Source: a virus. From it: a stretch of 28,027 nucleotides of DNA. Both the position numbers and the translations under genes were made by a program. Below, piece by piece: positions 13,976 to 20,755 of the stretch (position 1 is the first letter of the stretch; each line of letters starts with the position of its first letter). The notes under the pieces are model-generated. The model saw nothing but the letters and a program-made list of their open reading frames with translations. It had not been told where the DNA came from and did not search any database. Location of the stretch: positions 1 through 28,027 of the IMG/VR virus record IMGVR_UViG_3300045051_001505; one strand, 5' to 3'.

Positions 13976-15181
13976 ATGCCTCCAGAGCAATACAAAAAGT
14001 TATCCGAAGCGATCAAGAGCGAGCTGGCCAGCCAACTCAGCAATGACGACTTCAAAAATTTCATTACTAAAACCAAGGACGCTAGCGGAGAAGACACCGG
14101 AACATTCGAGGTCATTATCTCCACTGCCGATTGCGATCGCCAGGGAGAGATCATCGATCAGAATGGCTGGGATCTCACAAACTATAAAAACAACCCTGTC
14201 GTGCTATGGGGTCATGACTATTGGAGTTTGCCGATTGGCATTTGTGATTCTATCGAGATGGTCAACGGCAAATTGGTAGCCAAAGGCCGCTTTGCTCCGG
14301 CTGAGGCAAATCCGTTTGCGCAGCAGGTACGCAAACTCTACGATCTGAAAATCGTGCGCACCACTTCGGTCGGTTTCATTCCGTCCGAGCAAACCGGCAA
14401 CACTATCACCCGCGCCGAATTGCTGGAATTCTCATTTGTTCCGGTGCCGGCCAATCCTTACGCCTTGTCTCTCCGACAGGTTAAGGAATTGGGCATTAAC
14501 ACCGAGATGCTTTCAATGAAAGGTATCGCCATTAAGGAGGTTGAGGAAGAGCCGAAAGTTGAAGGCGACGAACCTAAGGAAGATGAGACTGTTGAAAAGC
14601 CGGAAGAGGTGGAGCAAAAAGGCGCCATTGCCGACGAATTGAACGCGGATGAGATCATTGAGCAAAAGTGGGATTACTGTGATGAAGTCTATGAGATCAT
14701 AAGCGCTTTTTATAGCGTCTATCTCGATGAGGCTACGCCGGTTGACCAATTCTCTACGCTTTTGACCGAGGCCGCTAATTTACTTTTGCAACTAGCCCAA
14801 AATCCGGAAGCCGAATCGACAGAGACGGAAGGAAAGATCGCCAAAGCCAAGGGTCTGGGTGATCTTGTGAAGATGTTGGAAGCACGAAACCAGAAAGCCG
14901 GGCGCGTCCTATCTGAAAAGAACCGGACGACCATTAAAGATACCATCGATAGTTTAGAAACTACAACCGCAGCCTTGCAGGAGCTATACAACGCTACCGA
15001 ACAGGGTGACGGGACCGAGGAAGGCTCGAGCGATGCGAGCGGGTCAAAGCAAAGGTCGATTCGATCAGGGTCTGATAAAAAAGCATTCAGCAATTGGATG
15101 CTTTCGAAGCAGGTCTTGGTTTCGATTAATAACGCAACAAGCGAGGCACTTCGTAAATTTAACGAAGGATCTCGCAAATAA
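13976..15181 (+). CDS. HK97-type prohead protease with C-terminal scaffold-like region
   Basis: Residues 40-170 form the S78-type prohead protease that matures the capsid: H80 in VLWGHDYWSLPIG, S131 in VRTTSVGFIP, and the ELLEFSFVPVPANPYA segment with E148/E151. Residues 190-230 are acidic and disordered (EEEPKVEGDEPKEDE), and 230-345 are predicted helices (EIIEQKWDYCDEVYEIISAF and others), followed by a Ser/Gly linker and a basic C-terminus. The long helical extension is about the right kind of region for a scaffold, so protease and scaffold may be one protein. The gene follows cassette B and precedes the major capsid gene by 3 bases. Confidence 0.9.
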   Translation: MPPEQYKKLSEAIKSELASQLSNDDFKNFITKTKDASGEDTGTFEVIISTADCDRQGEIIDQNGWDLTNYKNNPVVLWGHDYWSLPIGICDSIEMVNGKLVAKGRFAPAEANPFAQQVRKLYDLKIVRTTSVGFIPSEQTGNTITRAELLEFSFVPVPANPYALSLRQVKELGINTEMLSMKGIAIKEVEEEPKVEGDEPKEDETVEKPEEVEQKGAIADELNADEIIEQKWDYCDEVYEIISAFYSVYLDEATPVDQFSTLLTEAANLLLQLAQNPEAESTETEGKIAKAKGLGDLVKMLEARNQKAGRVLSEKNRTTIKDTIDSLETTTAALQELYNATEQGDGTEEGSSDASGSKQRSIRSGSDKKAFSNWMLSKQVLVSINNATSEALRKFNEGSRK

Positions 15182-15184
15182 ACT

Positions 15185-16372
15185 ATGGATCCAGAACTTT
15201 TTAAGCAACTTGATGAGACGATCAAGAGTGCCGTAGATTCTGTCATGGAACAGCATTTGAAGGCTGCTGTCGGCCCGATGGTCGCTTCGGAAACGAAAGC
15301 GATTGTCGAGAAGATGCGCCTTGAAAAAGCTCTCTATGGTAAGGATGTATCGGGACTCTCTGACGATCAAAAAGTTGTCTTCGCGAAAACCGTTAAGGCT
15401 GTTGCCTTCGGTAAAACTAAGTCTGATGAAGCGATCATTAGTGAACAGGACGAGCGTGGCGGTTATTTGATCTCCACCGAAGTTGCCAATGCCATTTTGC
15501 GCATTGCGTACTCGGTTGGTTTGGTCATTAGCCAAGCTACCCCTTGGCCTATGGGCACTGATGAGAAGGACATCCCGGCTTACAGCGGAGCTGCTCTTGA
15601 AGGCGAATTCTTAGGTGTTGATGCAGCTGGCTCGGCCACTGGTATTACCTTTGATCAGGTTAGATTGGTAGTCAAGAAATGGCAGTTGGCGTTTGCTATT
15701 GGCAACGATGTGTTGGCCGATGCGAATGTTGACCTTGCTAACTGGCTGCTTGCACTTGGCGCCGAAGCTCTCGCTAACAGGGTAGACAAGGAAGCCTTAG
15801 TTGGTACCGGCAAGCCTTTCGTGGGCGTGATGAATCATCCTAAAGTTGCGACTTACACCCTGGCAGCTACCAAGACCGGATTCGATAAATTCGATCCGAT
15901 CGCAGATGCGGCCAATGTGGAAGCCCAAATTGAGGAATCAGTCTTAGACGGTTCGTGCTATGTAATGCACCGCACCGTTTGGGCTAAGATTCGCGCTGCC
16001 AAGGATACGGCAGGCAATTTCATTTTGCCTTTTGCTGGTGTCATGCAATCTCCGGCTATGGCTGCTTTCAGCGGTCAAATCGGAGGTCGCAAGCCTGTGG
16101 GGGAACTCAACGGCTACCCGGTCTTCACTTGCCGACATATGCCAGCCTTTTCTGCTAGCGCCGTTAGCACGCCATTTATGATCTTTGGTAACTTGAAAGC
16201 TATTGCTTTCGGTGACAAGGGTGAAATGACTGTTGACGAATATCGCTCAGGCAGTTTCGGCGGCAAAGAAATCGCTTTGGCCGACCAGCGCGCTCTCGTC
16301 TATCGCAGACGATTTGCCACCACTGTCGGTCTTCCTGGCGCTTTCGTGATCGTCAAGACAGCTGCGTCTTAA
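15185..16372 (+). CDS. Major capsid protein, HK97 fold
   Basis: The 395-residue protein fits the HK97 major capsid family. Residues 1-95 are helical (FKQLDETIKSAVDSVMEQHL, EKMRLEKAL) and resemble a delta domain removed by the protease. The family core begins at DERGGYLISTEVANAIL and includes TPWPMGTDEKDIPAY, VRLVVKKWQLAFAIGNDVLAD, NGYPVFTCRHMP and the late IALADQRALVYRRRFATTVGLPGAFVIVKT segment. It immediately follows the protease, as expected. The start at 15185 has no Shine-Dalgarno sequence, and the stop is followed by a strong hairpin. The call is firm; the cleavage site is not determined. Confidence 0.92.
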   Translation: MDPELFKQLDETIKSAVDSVMEQHLKAAVGPMVASETKAIVEKMRLEKALYGKDVSGLSDDQKVVFAKTVKAVAFGKTKSDEAIISEQDERGGYLISTEVANAILRIAYSVGLVISQATPWPMGTDEKDIPAYSGAALEGEFLGVDAAGSATGITFDQVRLVVKKWQLAFAIGNDVLADANVDLANWLLALGAEALANRVDKEALVGTGKPFVGVMNHPKVATYTLAATKTGFDKFDPIADAANVEAQIEESVLDGSCYVMHRTVWAKIRAAKDTAGNFILPFAGVMQSPAMAAFSGQIGGRKPVGELNGYPVFTCRHMPAFSASAVSTPFMIFGNLKAIAFGDKGEMTVDEYRSGSFGGKEIALADQRALVYRRRFATTVGLPGAFVIVKTAAS

Positions 16373-16384
16373 TCGCAGATGTTG

Positions 16385-16428
16385 TCTCGGCTCTTTGCCC
16401 CTAAACCTCGGGGGCAAGCCAGTCGAGA
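16385..16428. other. Stable hairpin after the capsid gene
   Basis: TTGCCCC (16395-16401) pairs with GGGGCAA (16411-16417) around a TAAACCTCG loop, and TCTC/GAGA flanks (16385-16388 with 16425-16428) add an outer stem. No T-run follows on the + strand (AAATATATATT follows), so it is not a typical terminator. It could shield the 3' end of the capsid transcript or act as a weak attenuator. Confidence 0.55.
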
Positions 16429-16460
16429 GAAATATATATTAGTTAATCGATAAAAAAAGT

Positions 16461-16685
16461 ATGACTACAGTCATGAAAAAATACAAAGTCCTTAAAACCA
16501 TCGCCTATAGCGGTGTTCAAGAAATTGGGTCTGTTATAGAGATGGATGAGGAAACAGCTCGAGCATTTGGCGGCGATTACGTCGCTCCGATCTCTGAATC
16601 CGTGACAACGGACGAGACCGCAAAAGCGGATCAGGTCGAAGAGAAGGAGGCTGTCCAGCCCAAAGTTACTCGTAAGGCTAAATAA
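16461..16685 (+). CDS. Small head-region protein, unknown function
   Basis: The 74-residue protein has a compact N-terminal half (YKVLKTIAYSGVQEIGSVIEMDEETARAFGGDYVAPI), a pattern I recall from small phage proteins encoded after the capsid gene. The second half is charged and probably disordered (TTDETAKADQVEEKEAV). A start at 16473 (MKKYKVL) is also possible and would keep the conserved part. The sequence gives no enzymatic motif. A head-completion or decoration role is possible by position only. Confidence 0.65.
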   Translation: MTTVMKKYKVLKTIAYSGVQEIGSVIEMDEETARAFGGDYVAPISESVTTDETAKADQVEEKEAVQPKVTRKAK

Positions 16686-16693
16686 TTATAAAT

Positions 16694-17113
16694 ATGCGCA
16701 GTTTATTTGCATCAGTATTAGACAAGGTTAGTGTCTATCCACAAGCTGCTTCCGCTGAAGTTGATGGCTCTGCCGTCGATACTCAGGGTTACAACACCGC
16801 GATGGCGATTATAACCAACGGAGCCGCTACTGGATCACCGACCAGCTACACTGTCGACGCAAAGGTTCAAACTTGTGACACGACCAATGGAACTTGGGCG
16901 GATGTCACTGGCGCTGCTATCACTCAGATCACCGCTGACAATAAATCAGCTCAGATCAGAGTGGATAATGTGACCAGTCTCAAGAAGTATCTTCGTGTGA
17001 TGGTAACACCGGCTATGACCGGCGGTACTACCCCGAAGGCTTTGATTAGCGCTCGCATTCTTCTTGGCAGAGGCTATCAGGAACCTGTCGGCAACAGTAC
17101 AACCGGAGCTTAA
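16694..17113 (+). CDS. Putative capsid decoration or head-stabilising protein
   Basis: The 139-residue protein is rich in Thr, Ala, Val and Gly and looks all-beta (TQGYNTAMAIITNGA, TSYTVDAKVQTCDT, AQIRVDNVTSLKKYLRVMVTPAM). A pattern of F-x-S-V-L-D near the N-terminus, then D-T-Q-G-Y/F, occurs in small virion proteins encoded just after HK97-type capsids. It lies between the post-capsid small gene and the connector gene. The call rests on position and composition; I see no defining motif. Confidence 0.5.
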   Translation: MRSLFASVLDKVSVYPQAASAEVDGSAVDTQGYNTAMAIITNGAATGSPTSYTVDAKVQTCDTTNGTWADVTGAAITQITADNKSAQIRVDNVTSLKKYLRVMVTPAMTGGTTPKALISARILLGRGYQEPVGNSTTGA

Positions 17114-17117
17114 GCGT

Positions 17118-17155
17118 CTACGCTTGCGGACTCTCTCTGAGGGTCCGCTCCGTAG
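17118..17155. other. Stable hairpin between decoration and connector genes
   Basis: GCGGACTCTC (17126-17135) pairs with GAGGGTCCGC (17139-17148) over ten pairs with one G-U and a 3-base loop. CTACG (17118-17122) and CGTAG (17151-17155) add an outer stem. No T-run follows. It may be a processing or stability element for differential expression of head and connector genes. Confidence 0.55.
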
Positions 17156-17179
17156 GGTCTGAAGTGCCCTATAACAAAT

Positions 17180-17806
17180 ATGGCCAGCGACAAATTACTT
17201 AACTATGCACTAACAACCAAAGACCGGATTAAGGACCGGCTTGGCGTCAAATCAGACAATACAGGTTTTGATGTTTTGTTTACTCGCCTATGTAATGCTG
17301 TCTCGGACTATATCGAGAACGCGTGCAGTATTCGCTTTTTAGAGACGACCTATACTGATCAGGTTTATTCGGTCCGCAATGGCCAGTCATTTTTATATCT
17401 GCGAAATTTTCCGGTCTCATCCGTGTCGACTATCTCTTACCGCATTGGATTACCTGGCAATCCGACCTGGGTGTCATTTCTTGATAATGAATACGAACTC
17501 TTGGAAGACGGACGACAGGGAATGATCAAGTTTTATATTTATATTAATGGGATCAATTCCGTAAAAGTGTCGTATGTTGCCGGGTATAAGATCGACTGGG
17601 CCAATGTTGGAGATCTCACCAAACACACCTTGCCAGCTGATCTGACGGATCTAGCTGAACGCTTGGTTGTCCGCTGGTTTAAGCGCCGCGAACACGAAGG
17701 CAAAGACAGCGAGAGCTTTGATCGTGGCAATACCAACTGGAGCAAGGAATTAACGGCCGAAGATAAAGACACGATTGCCAGTTTTAAGCGGATGGTTTTT
17801 GTCTAA
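17180..17806 (+). CDS. Head-tail connector protein (gp6-like)
   Basis: This 208-residue protein fits the head-completion/connector family that forms a ring under the portal (HK97 gp6, SPP1 gp15-like): a helical N-terminus (TTKDRIKDRLGVKSDNTGFDVLFTRLCNAVSDYIENACSIRFL, residues 12-55) and a beta-rich insert with YLRNFPVSSVSTISYR. A C-terminal helical part includes LPADLTDLAERLVVRWFKRREHEG. The D-x-L-x-x-x-I-x-x-x-(S/T)-x-x-I-E-x-x-C pattern is typical. It is followed by the neck protein after 4 bases. Identification is from pattern plus position. Confidence 0.8.
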   Translation: MASDKLLNYALTTKDRIKDRLGVKSDNTGFDVLFTRLCNAVSDYIENACSIRFLETTYTDQVYSVRNGQSFLYLRNFPVSSVSTISYRIGLPGNPTWVSFLDNEYELLEDGRQGMIKFYIYINGINSVKVSYVAGYKIDWANVGDLTKHTLPADLTDLAERLVVRWFKRREHEGKDSESFDRGNTNWSKELTAEDKDTIASFKRMVFV

Positions 17807-17810
17807 AAAT

Positions 17811-18320
17811 ATGAGTAATTTATTTGAAATTAAAATAGAAAAACTGCCAGAATTGCGTCAATCATTCAAACGCTTTCCGACTGTGGCAGCGCCAATACTA
17901 TCTAGGACCATCAACATGGCCTTGGCTCTTCTTGGTGGTGAGGCATTGCAAGAGGTGCCCGTTAAGACGACCAACCTACGCAAGAGTTTTAAAACAATGC
18001 TCGCCTCTCCGACCAGCCTAGTCGGGGCTTTCTGGCCGACAGCAAAGTACGCACCCTATGTTGAATATGGGACAAGACCACACATCATCAGACCGAAGAA
18101 TGCGCGTGTCTTAGCCTGGGAGAGCGGTTTTAGAGGGATGACGACCAGCAAGGGAGGCAAGAGATATTACGCCAATAAAACTAGTGCCAATTTTGCCGCA
18201 TATGTGAATCATCCTGGCACCAAACCTAATCCTTTTATGGAAAGAATCATCGCTCGAACAGAAGGCAAAATTAACGACCTGTTTTCTAGGGCGCTAGAAC
18301 AAATTTTAGCTTCAACATAA
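17811..18320 (+). CDS. HK97 gp10-like neck / tail-completion protein
   Basis: The 169-residue protein shows the gp10 pattern: an N-terminal helix-turn region (LPELRQSFKRFPTVAAPILSRTI), ALQEVPVKTTNLRKSFKT, then the hallmark YAPYVEYGTRPHIIRPKNARVLAW, and a C-terminal NHPGTKPNPFMERII. ATG 17811 was chosen; an upstream in-frame ATG at 17775 lies inside the connector gene. Members of this family help join head and tail. Confidence 0.85.
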   Translation: MSNLFEIKIEKLPELRQSFKRFPTVAAPILSRTINMALALLGGEALQEVPVKTTNLRKSFKTMLASPTSLVGAFWPTAKYAPYVEYGTRPHIIRPKNARVLAWESGFRGMTTSKGGKRYYANKTSANFAAYVNHPGTKPNPFMERIIARTEGKINDLFSRALEQILAST

Positions 18321-18322
18321 TT

Positions 18323-18763
18323 ATGGCTATCATCACCGACATAAAAAATCAGATCAAGGCAAAGCTAGACGCTCTAGTGACTTCTGGCGTTCTGGGTTCT
18401 GTGATTATGGACGACTTCAAAACCGATCCGACCAGTATCGATATTCCTAAGTACCCTTGCGCCATTCTCTCTACTCCGGCCTGTGGCTCGCAACCAGAAA
18501 CCAACAGGGAGAATATGCGAGATTACACTTTTGACATTCCGATTATCGAGAAAGGAGAGAATGTGACCGGTGCGACACAGATCGAAGAGCTGATTGAGGC
18601 AATCCAGGACGCTTTCGACAATGATCCTACCCTGGGAGGCAAGGCGGACGGGGGAATCGAACCGGCCATATCAAATCCCGATTCCATAAATACCGGAGAC
18701 AAGTCGATCATTATGTTTGTTGTAACGCTCAAAGCCAAAGCATCAAAATTTTTATCATTTTAA
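18323..18763 (+). CDS. Tail terminator-like protein
   Basis: This 146-residue protein has the size and order of phage tail-terminator proteins (lambda gpU-like position): an N-terminal helix (ITDIKNQIKAKLDALV), beta strands with YPCAILSTPACGS and RDYTFDIPIIEKG, a central helix (IEELIEAIQDAFDNDPTLGG) and a terminal strand KSIIMFVVTLKAKA. The order strand-helix-strand with a late D-N-D-P-T-L is typical. It is 2 bases after the gp10-like gene and before the tail tube. The family is inferred; the location is the expected one. Confidence 0.65.
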   Translation: MAIITDIKNQIKAKLDALVTSGVLGSVIMDDFKTDPTSIDIPKYPCAILSTPACGSQPETNRENMRDYTFDIPIIEKGENVTGATQIEELIEAIQDAFDNDPTLGGKADGGIEPAISNPDSINTGDKSIIMFVVTLKAKASKFLSF

Positions 18764-18783
18764 TTATTAATTAAGAAAAATAT

Positions 18784-18966
18784 ATGCAAAAAGAATCAAA
18801 AAACAAAGCGATGGGAGGTTCCGAAGTGGATATTAAGGTTGAACCGATGGAGCAAGATTACTTTTTCCCGGGTGGCGGTGAATATGTACCGCAAACCATT
18901 AAAGCAACATCTCGCGAAGACGCGGAAGGAAAGTGGGAAAAGTCGCGGGTAAAGGTCGAGAATTAA
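18784..18966 (+). CDS. Small protein before the tail tube gene, unknown function
   Basis: The 60-residue protein has a Gly-rich centre (DYFFPGGGEYVPQTIKATSREDAEGKWEK) and charged ends. The FFPGGGEY-x-P segment with a later A-S-R-E-D-A-E-x-x-W-E resembles short phage proteins I have seen without annotation. An A/T-rich stretch precedes the ATG. It could be a tail assembly factor because it lies between the terminator and tube genes, but that is position only. Confidence 0.6.
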   Translation: MQKESKNKAMGGSEVDIKVEPMEQDYFFPGGGEYVPQTIKATSREDAEGKWEKSRVKVEN

Positions 18967-18992
18967 TTATTAAACATTAAGAATTTACATTT

Positions 18993-19982
18993 ATGACTCA
19001 AAAAATTGGTAGAACATTTAGCCTCGGGTTGGCTAAGGAAGCTGTGCGAGGGACCGCTGAAGCAGCCGCCACTTTCTGGCCGGCTTTCACGGAGTGCGCG
19101 ATAGAAGAGAAGGATGTCAAGATTTTTGATGATTCTTCTTACGGCATTGTCGAAGATGCTGTTGGTTGGGCCATTGTGAAGCAGTGGGCCGAAGGTAGCA
19201 TCAAAGGCTATGTTGGAGATAAGAGTTTCCCTCTTCTCCTATTGGCTGCACTCGGCACTATTGCGTCAACCGATGATGCCGACACGGATCCAACTATTAA
19301 GGATCACGCCATCACTGTGTCCGAAAGCGCTCAGCATCAGTCGCTAACGCTCTTCTTGGATGATGTCGCTGCGGGAGTGGATTATAAGCACGCTTTGGCT
19401 TGCTTGACCAGCCTGGAGCTCAAATTGGAGTTGGGTAAATGGATTGACTTCGCTGCTGGCTTTAAGGCTAAGAAGGGCGCTAGTGCCACTCTGACGCCTT
19501 CTATGACAGCTGAGAATCGTTTCCATTCCTCTCATGTGGTATTCAAGACAGCGACGAATCTGGCCGGTCTCGATGCCGCTTCGGCGATGTCCATCCGAAA
19601 CTTGTCGCTCAAAATCGACAAGAATCTTGAGGATGATGACGCGCTCGGATCTGCTTCGCCGGTAGACTTCTTGAACAAGCAATTGGTCATTGAAGGTACT
19701 GTTGAGGCGGTCTGGAAAGACGAAACATCGTTTAAGACCGCTACTTTGGCTGGAACCGCTAAGGCGATGCGAATTGATCTCAAGAATACCGATGTCACCA
19801 TTGGCGCTGCAGCCAATCCGGAGATCAAGATTGATCTGGCTAAAGTGGTCTTTAAAGAGATCAGCCGTCCAATCAAGATCAATGATGTAGTAACGCAGTC
19901 TCTTTCCTTCAAGGCGGTGTATTCCGTTGCTGATTCGAAGATGATCGCCGTTACCTGTGTGAACGCTCAAGCATCTTACTAA
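18993..19982 (+). CDS. Major tail tube protein
   Basis: The 329-residue protein shows the layout of siphophage tail tube proteins: an N-terminal SLGLAKEAVRGTAEAAATFWPAFTECAIEEK strand-rich segment, then SIKGYVGDKSFPLLLLAALG and KHALACLTSLELKLELGKWIDFAAGFKAKKG, where family members have a G-x-K segment and T-L-E repeats. The C-terminal half (AMRIDLKNTDVTIGAAANPEIKIDL) fits a second beta domain. It is long for a tube protein, but many are 250-350 residues. It is the last + strand gene before the minus-strand insertion. Confidence 0.8.
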   Translation: MTQKIGRTFSLGLAKEAVRGTAEAAATFWPAFTECAIEEKDVKIFDDSSYGIVEDAVGWAIVKQWAEGSIKGYVGDKSFPLLLLAALGTIASTDDADTDPTIKDHAITVSESAQHQSLTLFLDDVAAGVDYKHALACLTSLELKLELGKWIDFAAGFKAKKGASATLTPSMTAENRFHSSHVVFKTATNLAGLDAASAMSIRNLSLKIDKNLEDDDALGSASPVDFLNKQLVIEGTVEAVWKDETSFKTATLAGTAKAMRIDLKNTDVTIGAAANPEIKIDLAKVVFKEISRPIKINDVVTQSLSFKAVYSVADSKMIAVTCVNAQASY

Positions 19983-20012
19983 AACCAAAATCCCGGGCCT
20001 AATGGCCCGGGA
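19981..20012 (-). terminator. Intrinsic terminator of the minus-strand moron
   Basis: TCCCGGGCC (19991-19999) pairs perfectly with GGCCCGGGA (20004-20012) around TAAT. Read on the minus strand, the stem is followed by TTTTGGTTTT, complement of 19981-19990, so it ends transcripts from the minus-strand genes. On the + strand no T-run follows, so tail transcription may pass through, though the stem could still weaken it. Confidence 0.75.
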
Positions 20013-20036
20013 CAAGGTTTGCTTGCTCTTTAAAAT

Positions 20037-20198
20037 TTAGCGAGAACGATGGCAATGATATTGACCTGTACGGAGATGCCACTTGGCGCAGTTGGTTCGG
20101 CAAACATGGCAACCTTTCTTATCGGTGCGACCAGGATGGGCAAAAGCTACAGCTGGCACGATCGTCATTAAAACGAGTAGAACGATGATGTATTTCAT
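20037..20198 (-). CDS. YHYH-domain secreted small protein (53 aa)
   Basis: This short minus-strand gene encodes a 20-residue signal peptide (MKYIIVLLVLMTIVPAVAFA) followed by AHPGRTDKKGCHVC, then NCAKWHLRTGQYHCH. That is the YHYH-type pattern H-x-G-x-T-D-x-x-G-C-H...W-x-L-x-T-G-x-Y-H-C-H, rich in Cys and His and probably metal-binding. The stop is TAA at 20037-20039. It starts 8 bases after the neighbouring minus-strand gene ends and shares its promoter and terminator. Exported Cys/His proteins of this type have no known enzymatic role that I can cite. In a phage, one exported during lysogeny would fit a moron that alters the host envelope. Confidence 0.75.
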   Translation of the reverse strand: MKYIIVLLVLMTIVPAVAFAHPGRTDKKGCHVCRTNCAKWHLRTGQYHCHRSR

Positions 20199-20206
20199 AG
20201 CTCGGT

Positions 20207-20686
20207 TTAATTATACGAATCAATTATGCCATCATCATTTCGATCATAGAAGCATGAAGGATTGTAGTTATCCCAACAATACTGATATTGATTGCTCCCA
20301 CCATAGTTAGATAAATTCTTGTGATCTGGTTTTCCAAAAAGATAGACCAATTGCTCAACAGACATTCCTACCCAAAACTTTTTCTCGATAAGAAGTTGGC
20401 AGTCATCTTTAGCCCAAGTTGGATGAGCAATACAAAGTTTACCGGCCGGAGATTTCTGGAATGCCAAATCAGCGTCTTTCTCTGCTTGAATTTGTGCCGC
20501 TGTTTTAGGTTGATCCGGTGTGGCAGAAGAAATAGACATCACAATGTTAAAAAACATTATGACAAAAAAAATAGCGACGATCCAAAGTAGGACTTTGCCA
20601 AATTTTGTAGGAAATTTTTTACCGCAATGTTTGCAAACTTTCGCTTCATTAAGCACCTCTTCGGCGCAATGAGGACATTTTTTCAT
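20207..20686 (-). CDS. Zinc-ribbon membrane protein with BamE/SmpA-like domain
   Basis: This 159-residue minus-strand protein has a zinc ribbon (C4-x2-C7 in CPHC, C18-x2-C21 in CKHC), one hydrophobic membrane segment (about 29-50, VLLWIVAIFFVIMFFNIV), and an outer part. The outer part includes FWVGMSVEQLVYLFGKPDHK, which fits the SmpA/BamE fold (G-M-S-x-x-x-(L/V)-x-x-x-x-G-x-P). The tail has an EF-hand-like loop, DRNDDGIIDSYN. The promoter at 20698-20726 gives a leader of only a few bases before the ATG. It is the first gene of the minus-strand unit. Such proteins are more typical of bacterial chromosomes than of tail modules, which supports acquisition as a moron. Exact function is unknown. 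Confidence 0.8.
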   Translation of the reverse strand: MKKCPHCAEEVLNEAKVCKHCGKKFPTKFGKVLLWIVAIFFVIMFFNIVMSISSATPDQPKTAAQIQAEKDADLAFQKSPAGKLCIAHPTWAKDDCQLLIEKKFWVGMSVEQLVYLFGKPDHKNLSNYGGSNQYQYCWDNYNPSCFYDRNDDGIIDSYN

Positions 20687-20697
20687 ATAAAAAGATA

Positions 20698-20726
20698 ATT
20701 AGACCAATAATTTTAAATATATTCAA
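20698..20726 (-). promoter_or_regulatory. Promoter of the minus-strand moron, TTGAAT-17-TCTAAT
   Basis: On the minus strand TTGAAT (20726-20721) and TCTAAT (20703-20698) are separated by 17 bases, with TG one base before the -10. Transcription is predicted near 20691, only about 5 bases before the ATG at 20686, so the message may be nearly leaderless. It faces away from the tape measure gene. Confidence 0.6.
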
Positions 20727-20755
20727 GGGTAGCAAAAAAATAGTAAAAAAGCAAT

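Noticed and set aside
14719-15246. A 175-codon open frame on the minus strand
   Set aside because: It mirrors the protease tail and capsid start; its composition is Ser-rich and looks like an antisense shadow.
16730-16744. A third DnaA-box-like site (CTATCCACA)
   Set aside because: One mismatch, inside a coding sequence, with no promoter at the fixed distance.
19344-20015. A 223-codon open frame on the minus strand
   Set aside because: It lies inside the well-supported tail tube gene, has no family pattern and no start context; a shadow frame.
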